From NCBI GenBank assembly GCA_017934185.1, contig JAGBJY010000029.1, positions 82,076-146,075 on the forward strand: a stretch of 64,000 bases of DNA, given 5' to 3'. Every line of letters begins with the position of its first letter. Position 1 is the first letter of the stretch. Origin of the DNA: Bacteroidales bacterium (GTDB taxonomy: Bacteria; Bacteroidota; Bacteroidia; Bacteroidales; UBA932). Made by a program: the position numbers and the translations under genes. The notes under the pieces are model-generated. The model ran no database searches. It was not told the origin of the DNA and worked only from the letters and a program-made list of their open reading frames with translations. Below, one piece after another: positions 45,401 through 54,752 of the stretch.

Positions 45401-45532
45401 CTCTGCTTCACCCGCTACAGCGGTTACGACCCCGAAGTCAACACCCTTTCCAGCAACCTGATGCCCGGATTCGACTGGGGCGCCTACCCGCGCAGCAAAG
45501 TGTTCACCTTTGGCGTTGAAGTCAAATTCTAA
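42413..45532 (+). CDS. SusC/RagA TonB-linked outer-membrane importer of the heparan sulfate locus
   Basis: A 1039-residue porin with signal peptide, carboxypeptidase-regulatory-like domain (GTVTDETGEPLPGVGVFVEG), a TonB-box-like ESVVIGYG, plug motifs (IRGVGTVNGDSSPLYIVDG, ILKDASASAIYGARAANG) and a barrel ending in F (VEVKF). Length and end are normal, in contrast to the fused SusC at 19609. It imports oligosaccharides with the SusD encoded 11 nt downstream. Confidence 0.96.
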   Translation: MATLLKRLLLSALAAVAFLPLTAQSLNVSGTVTDETGEPLPGVGVFVEGTTNGTVTNSDGHYRLRAKNTDVLSFSYISYETLREPVQGRTSIHVSLQPDRNLLEESVVIGYGTMRRSDLTGSVSSVSAKALEDYKTGSVLAALGGQVAGVNIISADGTPGAGFDIKIRGVGTVNGDSSPLYIVDGFEVDNIDYLANPDIKSVEILKDASASAIYGARAANGVVLVTTKEGRDGRPEITYNGSASYRILADRLEVLSPYEFVKLQLELNPSRYGTRYFQSGEDGWGVPWRFQSMDDYLAVGGIDWQQEAFRPTWSQNHDISLMGGNSTTRYTASFSHFDEAGIFRNSGYDKNSARIKFNQKVFNWLTMDLAINYTNSLKRGVGTGGSTLSNILQYRPTGGLTTSDYQLRYNAIDPILEELSMGNSNYFNPLLNAEKVDQTQRTDQWVANGSLNFALLKGLTFKTSGAYNTLFRRDDTFYREGSQQANRTAGPYGGSRNTRNLRWSLSNVLTYQNVFNKAHNVNVMLGHETSYEMNEWVYGEASDFPLDDLGVNNLGMGALPNAVNSGKTDKRRLSFFMRGFYNYKDRYMVTATLRADASTVFADNNKWGVFPSFAAAWTLSNEAFLQGVDWLSNLKLRAGWGTVGNDRISSYLSLNLLSASKYGLGGKQVTVLTPTQLPNPKLKWEGATTTNVGLDAGFFKDRINLTVDAFIKDSKDLLLAQSLSLVSGFSSQWQNVGKLRNKGIELSLNTINISSRHFSWTTDFNVSFIRNTLEALADDADYLLSRSGFNSNFASYDYIAKVGEPIGNMYGYVFDGVYQSSDFNMAPDGSLTLKPGVVDISEHAGQSVVPGFVKYKDLDGDGVITTEDRTIIGNGQPDWYGGFSNSFRLYGVDLSFMFQFSVGGDLYNAQRMWSTQSRLENQNFLAEVADRWTATNASNKVPSANGYVAYDVYSRFIEDGSYLRLKNITLGYTFPSRLTRKFFVSNLRLYATAQNLLCFTRYSGYDPEVNTLSSNLMPGFDWGAYPRSKVFTFGVEVKF

Positions 45533-45543
45533 TCCGGAAGTGT

Positions 45544-47241
45544 ATGAAAAAGACCTTATATCTCCTTACAACCACCCTGCTCCTGTCCGGTTTAAGCGCC
45601 TGCTCGCTCTCTGAAAAAAGCTACACCAATGTAGACAAAGACGCTTATTTGCAGAATGCTTCGCAAGCCGAAACCCTGCTCCGGGGCATCTATGCCCAAC
45701 TGGGCACCGAAGGCATCTACCGGATGAACCTGGGCATCCTCCTGACCATCCCCACCGATGAAGCCAAAGTAGAAGGCAGCACCTTGGTGGGCCCGCGCGA
45801 ACAGGCCAGCAATGCCTACACCAGCACGGACTCATACGTCCAGAACACCTGGGCCACGCTGTACAGCGCCATTTACGACGCCAACAGTTTCCTGGAAAGC
45901 ATGCAGCTCAGAAGAAATGAATTCCCCGAGGCCGACCTGCAGAAATGCGACTACTACGTTGCCGAGGCAAGGGCCCTTCGCGGCTTGTTCTACTTTGAAC
46001 TGGTGCGCTGGTTCGGCCATGTTCCGCTGATTACCCATACCGAAGAATCGTACCGCCTTCCCGGGGAATTCAAACAAGAAGCCCCTGAAAAGGTATATGA
46101 GTTCATTGAGGCCGATTTGAAAGCCGCCGCCGAAGTCCTCCCCTGGGCCCCGGACGACAAAGTCAGGAGCGATGCCTCTTTCCGCCTGAGCAAAGGCTCC
46201 GTACTGGGCCTCCTGGCCAAAGTGTACGCCACCTGGGCCGGATACCCCCTGCTGGACACCGGCAAATGGGAACTGGCCGCCGAAACGGCCGGACAAGTGG
46301 TGAAATCCGGGAAGCACGCCCTTCTGAGCGACTATGAGCAGCTTTGGAAAAACTGCGCAAACAACGTGTGGGCCCCTCAGGAAAGCCTCATTGAGGTATC
46401 GTTCTATGCGCCCCAGTCCAATGCCTCTTCCAGCGGCCGTGTGGGCAAATGGAACGGCGTGAGCGCCGCCCAGGGCTCCATCAAAGGCAATTACAACAGC
46501 GCCATGTACAAGGTGCATCCCACCTTCGCCGCCGCCTGGGCCAAACGCCAGGACGACCTGCGCTGGAAACTCACTTTTGCCGATTATAAATATACTCTGA
46601 ACGGAAAAGAAGCCATCCAGACCGCCACGGTTAACGGAAAAACCACCAACATCAGCCTGGAAATGGCCATTGACGAAGGAACCGAGGGCTGGGCCGCAGG
46701 CTGGCGCAGGAATTTCTGCTGGCAGCTGGTTCCGGCCAAGTGGGATATCGTGAAATACGTGGATGACGCCAACCAGATAGCCGACAACAACTATTCCAAC
46801 GTAAACTGGTATGTTCTCCGCTACGCCGACGTGCTGCTGCTTTACGCCGAAGCCCTGAACGAAGTGAACGGCGGCCCCACTTCCGAGGCCTATCTGGCCA
46901 TCAATCAGGTGCGCCGGCGCGGATTCGGCTCCGATGTGAACACCTACTCCTCCAAAGCCGACCTCCGGCGCGGTATGGACCAGGAAGAATTCCGTCAGGC
47001 CATCCGGGACGAGCGTTCCTACGAGCTGGCCTTTGAAGGACACCGCCGCCAGGATCTTGTGCGCTGGGGCATTTACGCCCAGACCATCCGGAAAACCTAT
47101 GAAGGGCTCATGGACTGGCACGAACAGGCTCCCAATTACTTTGTGGGCGCCCAGTATACCATAGAAGGGAAGAATGAGCTCCTGCCCATTCCCCTGCACG
47201 ACATTGATTTGAGCGGTTTCAACCAGAATCCTAAATGGTAA
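45544..47241 (+). CDS. RagB/SusD family lipoprotein of the heparan sulfate locus
   Basis: A 565-residue lipoprotein (GLSACS). N-terminal helices with EARALRGLFYFELVRWFG, the LYAEALNEVNG segment and the C-terminal DERSYELAFEGHRRQDLVRWG are standard SusD features; it ends LLPIPLHDIDLSGFNQNPKW. It caps the SusC encoded upstream. The stop codon overlaps a start of the next lyase gene. Confidence 0.96.
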   Translation: MKKTLYLLTTTLLLSGLSACSLSEKSYTNVDKDAYLQNASQAETLLRGIYAQLGTEGIYRMNLGILLTIPTDEAKVEGSTLVGPREQASNAYTSTDSYVQNTWATLYSAIYDANSFLESMQLRRNEFPEADLQKCDYYVAEARALRGLFYFELVRWFGHVPLITHTEESYRLPGEFKQEAPEKVYEFIEADLKAAAEVLPWAPDDKVRSDASFRLSKGSVLGLLAKVYATWAGYPLLDTGKWELAAETAGQVVKSGKHALLSDYEQLWKNCANNVWAPQESLIEVSFYAPQSNASSSGRVGKWNGVSAAQGSIKGNYNSAMYKVHPTFAAAWAKRQDDLRWKLTFADYKYTLNGKEAIQTATVNGKTTNISLEMAIDEGTEGWAAGWRRNFCWQLVPAKWDIVKYVDDANQIADNNYSNVNWYVLRYADVLLLYAEALNEVNGGPTSEAYLAINQVRRRGFGSDVNTYSSKADLRRGMDQEEFRQAIRDERSYELAFEGHRRQDLVRWGIYAQTIRKTYEGLMDWHEQAPNYFVGAQYTIEGKNELLPIPLHDIDLSGFNQNPKW

Positions 47242-49394
47242 TGCTTATGAAAAAGAGATTATTCCTGCTGATGATGCTTACCGGAATGTATGCCTGCATT
47301 CCCGCCGAAACCGAATTCAGCAAAGAAGCCAACCGTCCCGGACAGAAACCGGAAGAAGAGGAGGTGGACCCTGACGATCCCCTTCCCACGGACCCTGTGG
47401 ATTATCAAGGCATAGAGCCCCGTCTGTTCGAGCTCATCAACTTTGACGCCCCCGGACTGGAAGCGGCAAAGGCCCAGATTGAGCAGAAGGATATGGTCGG
47501 TGCCACGCAGGCGCTCATCGACTACTTCAAAACCCGTGACATCGTGAATCCGGGCATCGACCTTGCGGACAAATACATCTCGGCCAGCGGAAAAAGCATT
47601 GCCGACCAGGCCCTGCAGCACCGTTTCTACACCATCTCCTACGATCAGGGAACCGGAGAAGACGGACAGCGCGCCTTCTTTGACAACAACGACGCCAACG
47701 GCCAGATTGACTGGGTAAACGCCCCTGCCGGCGTAAGCGACAAAACCGAGTACATCAAGCAGATTCACCGCCTCATGTGGATGCCCTACCAGGCACAGGC
47801 CTACAACGCCACCGGTGACGAGCGCTATGTACAAAGCATCATGGAAGTGTATGACAGCTATCTGGAAAAGTATCCCGTTCCCTCCGGAAAAGGAAGCGGA
47901 ACGCCCTGGACCGGTCTTCAGATTTCCGTGAGGCTGCTCAACTGGCTGGACATCCTTCCGTACATTGTCTCCTCGCCCTCCGTAACCCCGCAGTGGATGG
48001 CCAAGATGCTGGTTTTCACCCACGATGCCCTGGAATGCCTGCGCAATACCTGGTATACGCCTTCTTCCAGCAACATCTATTTCTCCCAGGTACAGGCCCT
48101 CATCGAGAATGCCATTTTCTTCCCGGAATACAAGAAGGGGCAGGAATGGTTTGATGACGGTATTTCCCTGGTATCCAGCCAATTATCCGATCAGTTTAAC
48201 GAGGACGGCGTCCAGAACGAGTTGGACCCCAGCTACCATCTGGGCGTAGTGGCCAATTTCCAGGCCATCCAGGAATTTGCCGTAGCCAACAAGCGCAGCG
48301 GTCAGTTCCCCGATGACTACACAGACCGCCTCAAAGGCTCCTGCCGTTTTATGATGGATATTGTCTACCCCGATTACACCTTTGAGAATTTCAATGACAG
48401 CCGCTCTTCCCATTCCTCCAAGAACGTGACACTGAGGAATTTGCGCAATTACTCGGCCATGTTCCCCGAAGACGGGGAACTGCTCTGGGCCTCCACCGAC
48501 AGAACGCAGGGCACAGAGCCCACTTCCCTGGTGCAGAAGTATCCCGTCTCCGGCTATTACATGCTGCGTGAGGGCTGGAGTTCATCGGCCATGATGCTCA
48601 TCCTCAAGAACAATTACAACCCCACCAATGCCTGGCACTGCCAGCCGGACAACGGGACGGTGGCCCTGTGGAAAAAAGGACGCCGCTTCCTGCCGGACGG
48701 GGGTGTTTTCACCTACACCAACGGTTCTACCCGGAACAGTTTTGCCGCTACGGCCAACCACAACACCCTCACCAAAAACAAGGGCACCCTTGCATCGGGT
48801 GCCATGCTGGGCAAGTTCCTTGCGCATCAGAGCACTGACAGTTACGAAGTGGTGGTCACCGAGAATCCTTCCTATGGGGACCTCACGCACAGGCGCGCCG
48901 TATTTATGGTGAACAAGAGCTTCTATGTGATTGTGGACGAAGGGTACGGAAAAGCAGCGGCCCCCGTGAATGTGCAGTGGCACCTGAGTGCCGACACCAA
49001 AGGCAGCCTGGGAGAAGCGGCCTCCGTCATTGACGATTTGTCGGCATCCCACGCTTACGGAGCCCATACCGTTTATACCGACGGCAACAATTTTGCCTAC
49101 AGGACCTTCTGTGAAACCACCGACGGCTTCACGGCCGAGAACGGCACTTCCTGGGTGTCCGACGAGATTGACGAGCGCTATTCCCGCCGGTTTTACCGCG
49201 TCACCCTCACCAAGGATGCCGAAAAAGCGGCCCGTTTCATTACGGTGCTCTATCCCATTACTGCGGAAGTCCCCGACATCAAGGCTTCCTTCACCGACAA
49301 CACGCCCGGTACCGAAGGTACTTTCCATCCCGAAGGCTGCACTGTGAAGGTGAGCATTGACGGGAGTGAACATGCATTATCATATAAATTATAA
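47241..49394 (+). CDS. PL12-type heparan sulfate lyase, lipoprotein
   Basis: A 717-residue lipoprotein (GMYACI) of the heparinase III type. Catalytic equivalents are N278 (PSSSNIYF), Y332 (DPSYHLG) and H466 (NAWHCQPDNG); the N-to-Y spacing of 54 residues equals that of characterised PL12 enzymes. An (alpha/alpha) toroid comes first and a beta-sandwich last. A run of Glu and Asp after the lipid cysteine resembles a surface-export signal, so it may cut polysaccharide outside the cell. I chose the ATG at 47241 (TAATG overlap with susD); 47235 and 47247 are possible. Confidence 0.9.
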   Translation: MLMKKRLFLLMMLTGMYACIPAETEFSKEANRPGQKPEEEEVDPDDPLPTDPVDYQGIEPRLFELINFDAPGLEAAKAQIEQKDMVGATQALIDYFKTRDIVNPGIDLADKYISASGKSIADQALQHRFYTISYDQGTGEDGQRAFFDNNDANGQIDWVNAPAGVSDKTEYIKQIHRLMWMPYQAQAYNATGDERYVQSIMEVYDSYLEKYPVPSGKGSGTPWTGLQISVRLLNWLDILPYIVSSPSVTPQWMAKMLVFTHDALECLRNTWYTPSSSNIYFSQVQALIENAIFFPEYKKGQEWFDDGISLVSSQLSDQFNEDGVQNELDPSYHLGVVANFQAIQEFAVANKRSGQFPDDYTDRLKGSCRFMMDIVYPDYTFENFNDSRSSHSSKNVTLRNLRNYSAMFPEDGELLWASTDRTQGTEPTSLVQKYPVSGYYMLREGWSSSAMMLILKNNYNPTNAWHCQPDNGTVALWKKGRRFLPDGGVFTYTNGSTRNSFAATANHNTLTKNKGTLASGAMLGKFLAHQSTDSYEVVVTENPSYGDLTHRRAVFMVNKSFYVIVDEGYGKAAAPVNVQWHLSADTKGSLGEAASVIDDLSASHAYGAHTVYTDGNNFAYRTFCETTDGFTAENGTSWVSDEIDERYSRRFYRVTLTKDAEKAARFITVLYPITAEVPDIKASFTDNTPGTEGTFHPEGCTVKVSIDGSEHALSYKL

Positions 49395-49415
49395 CACCCT
49401 TAAAACCAATCTATT

Positions 49416-51545
49416 ATGAAAAGATTTCTTCTTGGACTCTGCAGCCTCGCCCTTTTGGCGGTGGGGTGCAACAATCTGGATGAAATAGAAGGCCGCCTCG
49501 GGAACCTTGAGGACCGCGTCACCTACCTGGAAGACCTCTGCAAGGAGATGAACGCGAACGTGACCACCCTCCAGGCCTTTGTTTCAGCACACAAGAACGA
49601 CCTTTTTGTCACTTCCGTAGCCGAGGTAAGCGACGGTTTTGTCATTACCTTCTCTGACGGACAGCGTTACTCCCTCAAGAACGGGGAAAAAGGCAATAAG
49701 GGCGAAAAGGGCGATCCGGGCGAGACCGGTCCCCAGGGCAGTGCGCCGTCCATCGGCCTCAAGCAGCTGGAAAACGGAGACGTTGTCTGGACCGTCAACG
49801 GGGAAACCGTGCTGGTAGGCGGTGAGCCGGTAAGCGCCCTCGGCATTACGCCCAAACTGGAAATTCGGGACAACAAGTGGGTCATCAGCTATGATGGCGG
49901 AACCACCTGGACCGAGATAGCACCGGCCTATGACACTTCCAACAGACTGGTCATCACCGAGGATGACGACTTTGTTTATTTCACCTTCGGCACAGATCCG
50001 CCCTTCGCCCTGGCCAAAGGCGGCGGATTCTCCTTCGTGATGGAGAAAGTATCCGATGTCATGATTTCGGCCGGAGAAACCCTCAAGATTGGCTACACCC
50101 TCAAACAGGCCGATGAAAGCGTCCGCTTCGATGTGCGTGCCACCGGTGGCTTCACCGGCAGCGTGGACACGGAGAACAAGCAGGTATCCATCACCGCCCC
50201 CGACCCGATGGCCGACGGCTATGTGGTGGTCACCGCAGTCAAGAACTCCACCGGCGAGGTGCAGGCCCAGTACGTGACCTTCACCTCCGGCATCCTCACC
50301 CTGGTATCCACGGCACACACGGCACCCGCGGAAGGCGGTACCGTAGAAGTGGTCTTCGACACCAACCTGGACTATACCGTAAGCATCCCTGACGGATGCG
50401 ACTGGATTAGCAAAGCCCCCGGCACCAAAGCCACCACCCGCGAAACCGTCCAGCTCCTTGTGGAGGCCAATACCAAGGCCGCCCGCAGCGCAGAGGTTTC
50501 CATCGTGCCTGCCTCCGGCAATCCGCTGAAGGTGCTCATCAGCCAGGACGGCGACCCCAATTACAACCCCAATACCTTCACCTATGTGCTCTGGGGTGTG
50601 GAAGGCCAATTCGTGGGCAACAACATGGGCCTTACCCCGCTGGTGAAATACGGCAACCAGATTCGTATGAAACCCGAAGACAGCGAAATTACCCTGGTTC
50701 CCCTGCAGAGCGACATTCCCGCAGGAGCCACCGTTTCCTATAACAACGGAAGCGTGAGCGGTTCCTCCAACTGGAAACTCACCAACAACTCCAACAACAA
50801 CGACGGTATCTCCGGCTTCGTGAAACCCGGTGCCGAGGGCGTCAACGGCAGCTTCAAGCTCAAATATACCACCACCCCGAACTCGCCCCGCGTGCATGTA
50901 GCCGCCGTCACCGTAACCGTGAGCGGCTTGGGCGGTGACGCCGATGTCCCCTACACCCGCGTCATCCCCATCTTCATCGACCAGTCCGGCTACAAGACCA
51001 TCGGGGACGACAAATTCCTGATTAGCTACACCCCCTTTGCTATTCGCGTGAATCCCAAGACCGGCGGCGAAGGAGCCGGGCCCGTGATTACCGCAGAAAC
51101 CACCGGCGACCCCGCCCAGATACGCCTTGACTACCGCCGCAACTTCTTCTTCTTCAAGTTTAACGGAGAATCGGCCCACAACCTTAAGGACGCCCTCAAC
51201 GCAACCAATGCCTCAAGCCACTATCTCAATGGTGTCTGGACCTCCTACTTCACGGAGAACGGCGCCGCCGTAAACTACGGCAGCTGTACCCCTGTGTCCT
51301 ACTTCAACGACAAAAACTCCGAAGTAGAGGGTAAACTGGCCACCACCGGCGCATACATTGACAATGCAAACGGCCTCAAGGTGGTGGTGAACCCCCAAAA
51401 GTTCAAGGATACCGCCGACATCTACAGCGAGGGGGTATTCATCGGCACCGTCAACGCCAACAGCGCCGGCCTTAACCCCATTGCCAACCAGCAGGCCGAA
51501 ACCTGGCCGTTTGTGATCTGGATTGACCCTACCTATAACGAATAA
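49416..51545 (+). CDS. Collagen-like/BACON surface glycan-binding lipoprotein
   Basis: A 709-residue lipoprotein (LLAVGC, C18). A coiled coil (19-55) leads to a short Gly-X-Y tract (about 90-108) and a domain with WVISYDGGTTWTEI, the same arrangement as the start of the 6796 protein. A BACON-like domain follows (about 290-375). The last 320 residues (from FTYVLWG, about 386) match the C-terminus of the 40236 protein and end FVIWIDPTYNE. It is therefore a chimera of modules seen in two other genes here. Likely a second heparan-binding protein standing off the membrane. Confidence 0.82.
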   Translation: MKRFLLGLCSLALLAVGCNNLDEIEGRLGNLEDRVTYLEDLCKEMNANVTTLQAFVSAHKNDLFVTSVAEVSDGFVITFSDGQRYSLKNGEKGNKGEKGDPGETGPQGSAPSIGLKQLENGDVVWTVNGETVLVGGEPVSALGITPKLEIRDNKWVISYDGGTTWTEIAPAYDTSNRLVITEDDDFVYFTFGTDPPFALAKGGGFSFVMEKVSDVMISAGETLKIGYTLKQADESVRFDVRATGGFTGSVDTENKQVSITAPDPMADGYVVVTAVKNSTGEVQAQYVTFTSGILTLVSTAHTAPAEGGTVEVVFDTNLDYTVSIPDGCDWISKAPGTKATTRETVQLLVEANTKAARSAEVSIVPASGNPLKVLISQDGDPNYNPNTFTYVLWGVEGQFVGNNMGLTPLVKYGNQIRMKPEDSEITLVPLQSDIPAGATVSYNNGSVSGSSNWKLTNNSNNNDGISGFVKPGAEGVNGSFKLKYTTTPNSPRVHVAAVTVTVSGLGGDADVPYTRVIPIFIDQSGYKTIGDDKFLISYTPFAIRVNPKTGGEGAGPVITAETTGDPAQIRLDYRRNFFFFKFNGESAHNLKDALNATNASSHYLNGVWTSYFTENGAAVNYGSCTPVSYFNDKNSEVEGKLATTGAYIDNANGLKVVVNPQKFKDTADIYSEGVFIGTVNANSAGLNPIANQQAETWPFVIWIDPTYNE

Positions 51546-51549
51546 ACCC

Positions 51550-53397
51550 ATGAAACGTTTGTTTACAGGGCTTCTGACGCTCCTTTTGTGCTTCCAGGGA
51601 CGGGCGGTCACGCCCGACCCTGAAGCCTTCCGCCTGCTGGATCTTTCCCGGCCCGGGCTGGAAGAAGTATCGGCCTCCTATCATGCCGGAAACATCCCGG
51701 CGGCAGCCGATGCCCTGCTCCGCTATTTTAAGGACCGCTCCCCCGTGAACCTTCCCTTGGCTTCACCGGATGCCCCGCTTACAGCGCAGGAGCAGAAATG
51801 GGCCGACGAAGCCCTGGAACACCGTTTCTTTGTCCACACAGGATACCAACCCTCCTTCTTCTATGGCCAGGACATCGACTGGACCTACTGGCCGGTAAAA
51901 GACAACGAGCTGCGCTGGCAGCTGCACCGCACCAAATGGTGGGTCCCGCTGGGAAAGGCATGGCGCGCCAGCGGCGACGACAAATACGCCCGGGAATGGG
52001 TGGCCGAATACCTGGACTGGATTCAGAAGAATCCACTGGGGAATTACGACGAAAACGCCATTGGAGACCTGCTTACGGCCGACAATATGTATTTCGCCTG
52101 GCGTCCTCTGGAAGTCAGTGACCGGCTGGAGCACCAGTTGGAGCAGTTCCTCCTGCTGCTTCCTTCCCGGCCCTTCGACGGAGCCTTCCTGACCCGCTTC
52201 CTGGTCAATTACCATCGGCACTGCGCCCACCTGTCGGCCCATTTTGCCCCCAGCGGAAACCATCGGCTGTTTGAAGCCCAGCGCCTGCTGATGGCCACCG
52301 TATTCTTTCCCGAGATGCGGGAATCGGCCACGTGGCAGCAGCAGTGCATTGAGATTCTGGGGAAAGAGATGGACCGGCAAGTCTATCCCGACGGCATCCA
52401 GTACGAACTGGATCCCCACTACCATCTGGAATGTGTCAAGATTTTTGCCAAGGCGCTCTCCATCTGTGAAGCGGCAGGAAGGGCCGATGTTTTTCCGCCC
52501 GCCTTCAAAGAGCGCCTGCACCTGATGATCCAGGCCATTTACAATTACTCTTTCCCGGACTACTGCAATCCCATGTTCTCCGACTTCCATGGCCAGGCGC
52601 AGATGCCGCCGCTGTACCGGCAATGGCAGAAAATCTTCCCGGAAGACAAGATGATAGCGTGGCTCTCCGGCGAAGGAGAGGAGGGCCAAGTTCCCTCTTA
52701 TCTTTCCCGGGCATTCTCCCGGGGAGGCTACTATTGCCTTCGCAACGGATGGGACGAGGAAAGTACCGTCCTGGTGCTCAAGGCCGGCCCGCCGGCTTTC
52801 TGGCACTGTCAGCCCGACAACGGGACCTTCGAGTATTGGCGCAAAGGCCGGAACTTCCTTCCCGACAGCGGCGGATACGTCTACGGCGGAGATGCCGGCA
52901 TCCTGGCCCAGCGCGAATGGTTCCGGCAGACAGCGGTACACAACACCATCACCCTGGACGGGAGGAACTTGGAGCGCACGGATTCCCGCCTTGTGAGCTG
53001 GAGCAGCGACTCCACGGGGACACACCTCTGCGTGGAGAATCCCTCCTATGAAGGGCTCATGCACCGCAGAAGCGTCTTTTTCAGGGCCGATGGCACGGTA
53101 AGGATAGAAGATGTGGCATCGGGAGAGGCCGCCGGTGTTGTGGCCCTCAGTTACAACCTGCTTCCCTGCGAACCCGAAGAAGATTACCTTAGTCACCGGG
53201 TGCAAACGGTTTTCCCGGACGGAAACAATGTAAGCATCTGTGTGCTAAGCCCTTCCTACATTACCATGGAGCGGCTGGAAGGACGGATTTCCTACACCTA
53301 CAAGCACTATCAGGAACGTCCCCGCTATCGTTTCTCCACCTACAAGAAAGCAGGGGAGACCATACGCTTTGTCACCCTCATCGACCCTCTCCCATGA
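51550..53397 (+). CDS. PL12-type heparan sulfate lyase, periplasmic
   Basis: A 615-residue enzyme with an ordinary signal peptide (to about FQGRA). Catalytic equivalents are N237 (PSGNHRLF), Y291 (DPHYHLE, 54 residues on) and H419 (FWHCQPDNG), so it is a complete heparinase III-type lyase, shorter than the lipoprotein at 47241. The two probably divide the work between surface and periplasm. The ATG at 51550 is used; an upstream TTG lies in the preceding gene. Its stop overlaps the sulfatase start (ATGA). Confidence 0.9.
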   Translation: MKRLFTGLLTLLLCFQGRAVTPDPEAFRLLDLSRPGLEEVSASYHAGNIPAAADALLRYFKDRSPVNLPLASPDAPLTAQEQKWADEALEHRFFVHTGYQPSFFYGQDIDWTYWPVKDNELRWQLHRTKWWVPLGKAWRASGDDKYAREWVAEYLDWIQKNPLGNYDENAIGDLLTADNMYFAWRPLEVSDRLEHQLEQFLLLLPSRPFDGAFLTRFLVNYHRHCAHLSAHFAPSGNHRLFEAQRLLMATVFFPEMRESATWQQQCIEILGKEMDRQVYPDGIQYELDPHYHLECVKIFAKALSICEAAGRADVFPPAFKERLHLMIQAIYNYSFPDYCNPMFSDFHGQAQMPPLYRQWQKIFPEDKMIAWLSGEGEEGQVPSYLSRAFSRGGYYCLRNGWDEESTVLVLKAGPPAFWHCQPDNGTFEYWRKGRNFLPDSGGYVYGGDAGILAQREWFRQTAVHNTITLDGRNLERTDSRLVSWSSDSTGTHLCVENPSYEGLMHRRSVFFRADGTVRIEDVASGEAAGVVALSYNLLPCEPEEDYLSHRVQTVFPDGNNVSICVLSPSYITMERLEGRISYTYKHYQERPRYRFSTYKKAGETIRFVTLIDPLP

Positions 53398-54740
53398 TGC
53401 TCCCCGCCATAACCTGCGCTTTGTTGTCGGCCCTGCCCCCGGAGCGGCAGCTGCCCAATATCATTCTTATCATGACCGACCAGCAAACGGCCGGGGCCAT
53501 GTCCTGCAGCGGAAATCCCTACCTGCACACGCCCAATATGGACCGCCTTGCCGACGCCGGGGTAAGCATGACATCGGCCTACTGCACGGCACCGGTGAGC
53601 GGTCCCTCCAGGGCTGCCCTGTTTACGGGCTTTTATCCGGACGGCATCGGCCTTATCCGGAACGGCGCCCCCTTTCCGGAGGCTTTACAGGAAGCCACCC
53701 TGGGGAGAAAGCTCTCCGATACCGGCTATGACTGTGCCTACGGCGGGAAATGGCACGTGGGGCCGGAGCTGAGCGTTCCTCAGTGGGCCGGTTTTGAGCG
53801 CATCCATCCCAATGGAGATCCGGGCTTGGCCCAGGCGGCATCGGCCTGGCTGAAGCGCCCGCACGAAAAACCCTTTTTCCTGGTTGCCTCTTTTGTCAAC
53901 CCCCACAATATCTGTGAATGGGCGCGCTTCCAGAACCTTCCTTACGGCAATCTGCCGGATACCCCGCTTGCCGGCTGTCCTCCCCTTCCGCCCAATTTTG
54001 AACGCAATCCGGACGACGCCGATGTCCTGCTGGCCGAACAGGGGGCCAATTATTCAGCCTATCCCACCGTACGCTTCACGGAGGACGACTGGCGGCAGTA
54101 CCGCAACGCATACTTCAGGCTCGTTGAAAAAGTAGATGCCCAGATAGGGCTCATTCTGGACACCATTGAGGAACTGGGACTATGGGAGAATACCCTTGTC
54201 ATTTTCACCAGCGACCATGGCGACGGAAACGGAGCCCACCACTGGAACCAGAAATCGGCCCTATATGAAGAGGTGGTGCATGTCCCGCTCATCGTTTCGC
54301 TTCCCGGGAAACAATGTGCCGGGCAAACAAGGACACAGCTGGTGAGCAGCGGCATTGACCTCTATGCCAGCATCTGCGACTGGGCAGGCGTTGCCGTGAC
54401 CGGAGACGGCATTTCGCTGCGGCCGATGATTGAGGCCGACGCTCCGGGGCAGCCGCTTATCGTCACGGAAACCACCTTTGACGGGGGTGTCACCCGGGGC
54501 TGGATGCTGCGCACCCCGCGCTACAAATATGTACTCTACGATAAAGGGAAAAACCGGGAACAGCTGTTTGAAATAGCTGCCGATTCCCTTGAATGCCACA
54601 ACCTTGCCGGCTCTCCCCGGCACAAAGAGCAACTTCAGCACATGCGTAAGCTCCTGGCGCAGTGGTTCCGGCTGCATCGGGTGCATCCCACCCGCCCCAA
54701 CATCTCCGACATTCCCGGAGAAACGCTTTCGTCACAGTAA
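53394..54740 (+). CDS. Type I (FGly) sulfatase, Ser-type
   Basis: A 448-residue alkaline-phosphatase-fold sulfatase. The metal site starts IILIMTDQQ (D29), and the modified residue is S69 in S-G-P-S-R73, i.e. the serine variant of C/S-x-P-x-R. Serine-type sulfatases depend on a radical-SAM maturase, not encoded in this window. Other metal ligands lie in FTSDHGDGNG and GGKWHVG. The substrate is probably a heparan sulfate sulfo group, but the position (N-, 2-O or 6-O) cannot be read. Its start overlaps the lyase stop by 4 nt. The signal peptide is short (first 15 residues). Confidence 0.9.
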   Translation: MMLPAITCALLSALPPERQLPNIILIMTDQQTAGAMSCSGNPYLHTPNMDRLADAGVSMTSAYCTAPVSGPSRAALFTGFYPDGIGLIRNGAPFPEALQEATLGRKLSDTGYDCAYGGKWHVGPELSVPQWAGFERIHPNGDPGLAQAASAWLKRPHEKPFFLVASFVNPHNICEWARFQNLPYGNLPDTPLAGCPPLPPNFERNPDDADVLLAEQGANYSAYPTVRFTEDDWRQYRNAYFRLVEKVDAQIGLILDTIEELGLWENTLVIFTSDHGDGNGAHHWNQKSALYEEVVHVPLIVSLPGKQCAGQTRTQLVSSGIDLYASICDWAGVAVTGDGISLRPMIEADAPGQPLIVTETTFDGGVTRGWMLRTPRYKYVLYDKGKNREQLFEIAADSLECHNLAGSPRHKEQLQHMRKLLAQWFRLHRVHPTRPNISDIPGETLSSQ

Positions 54741-54752
54741 AACCAAAGTAAG

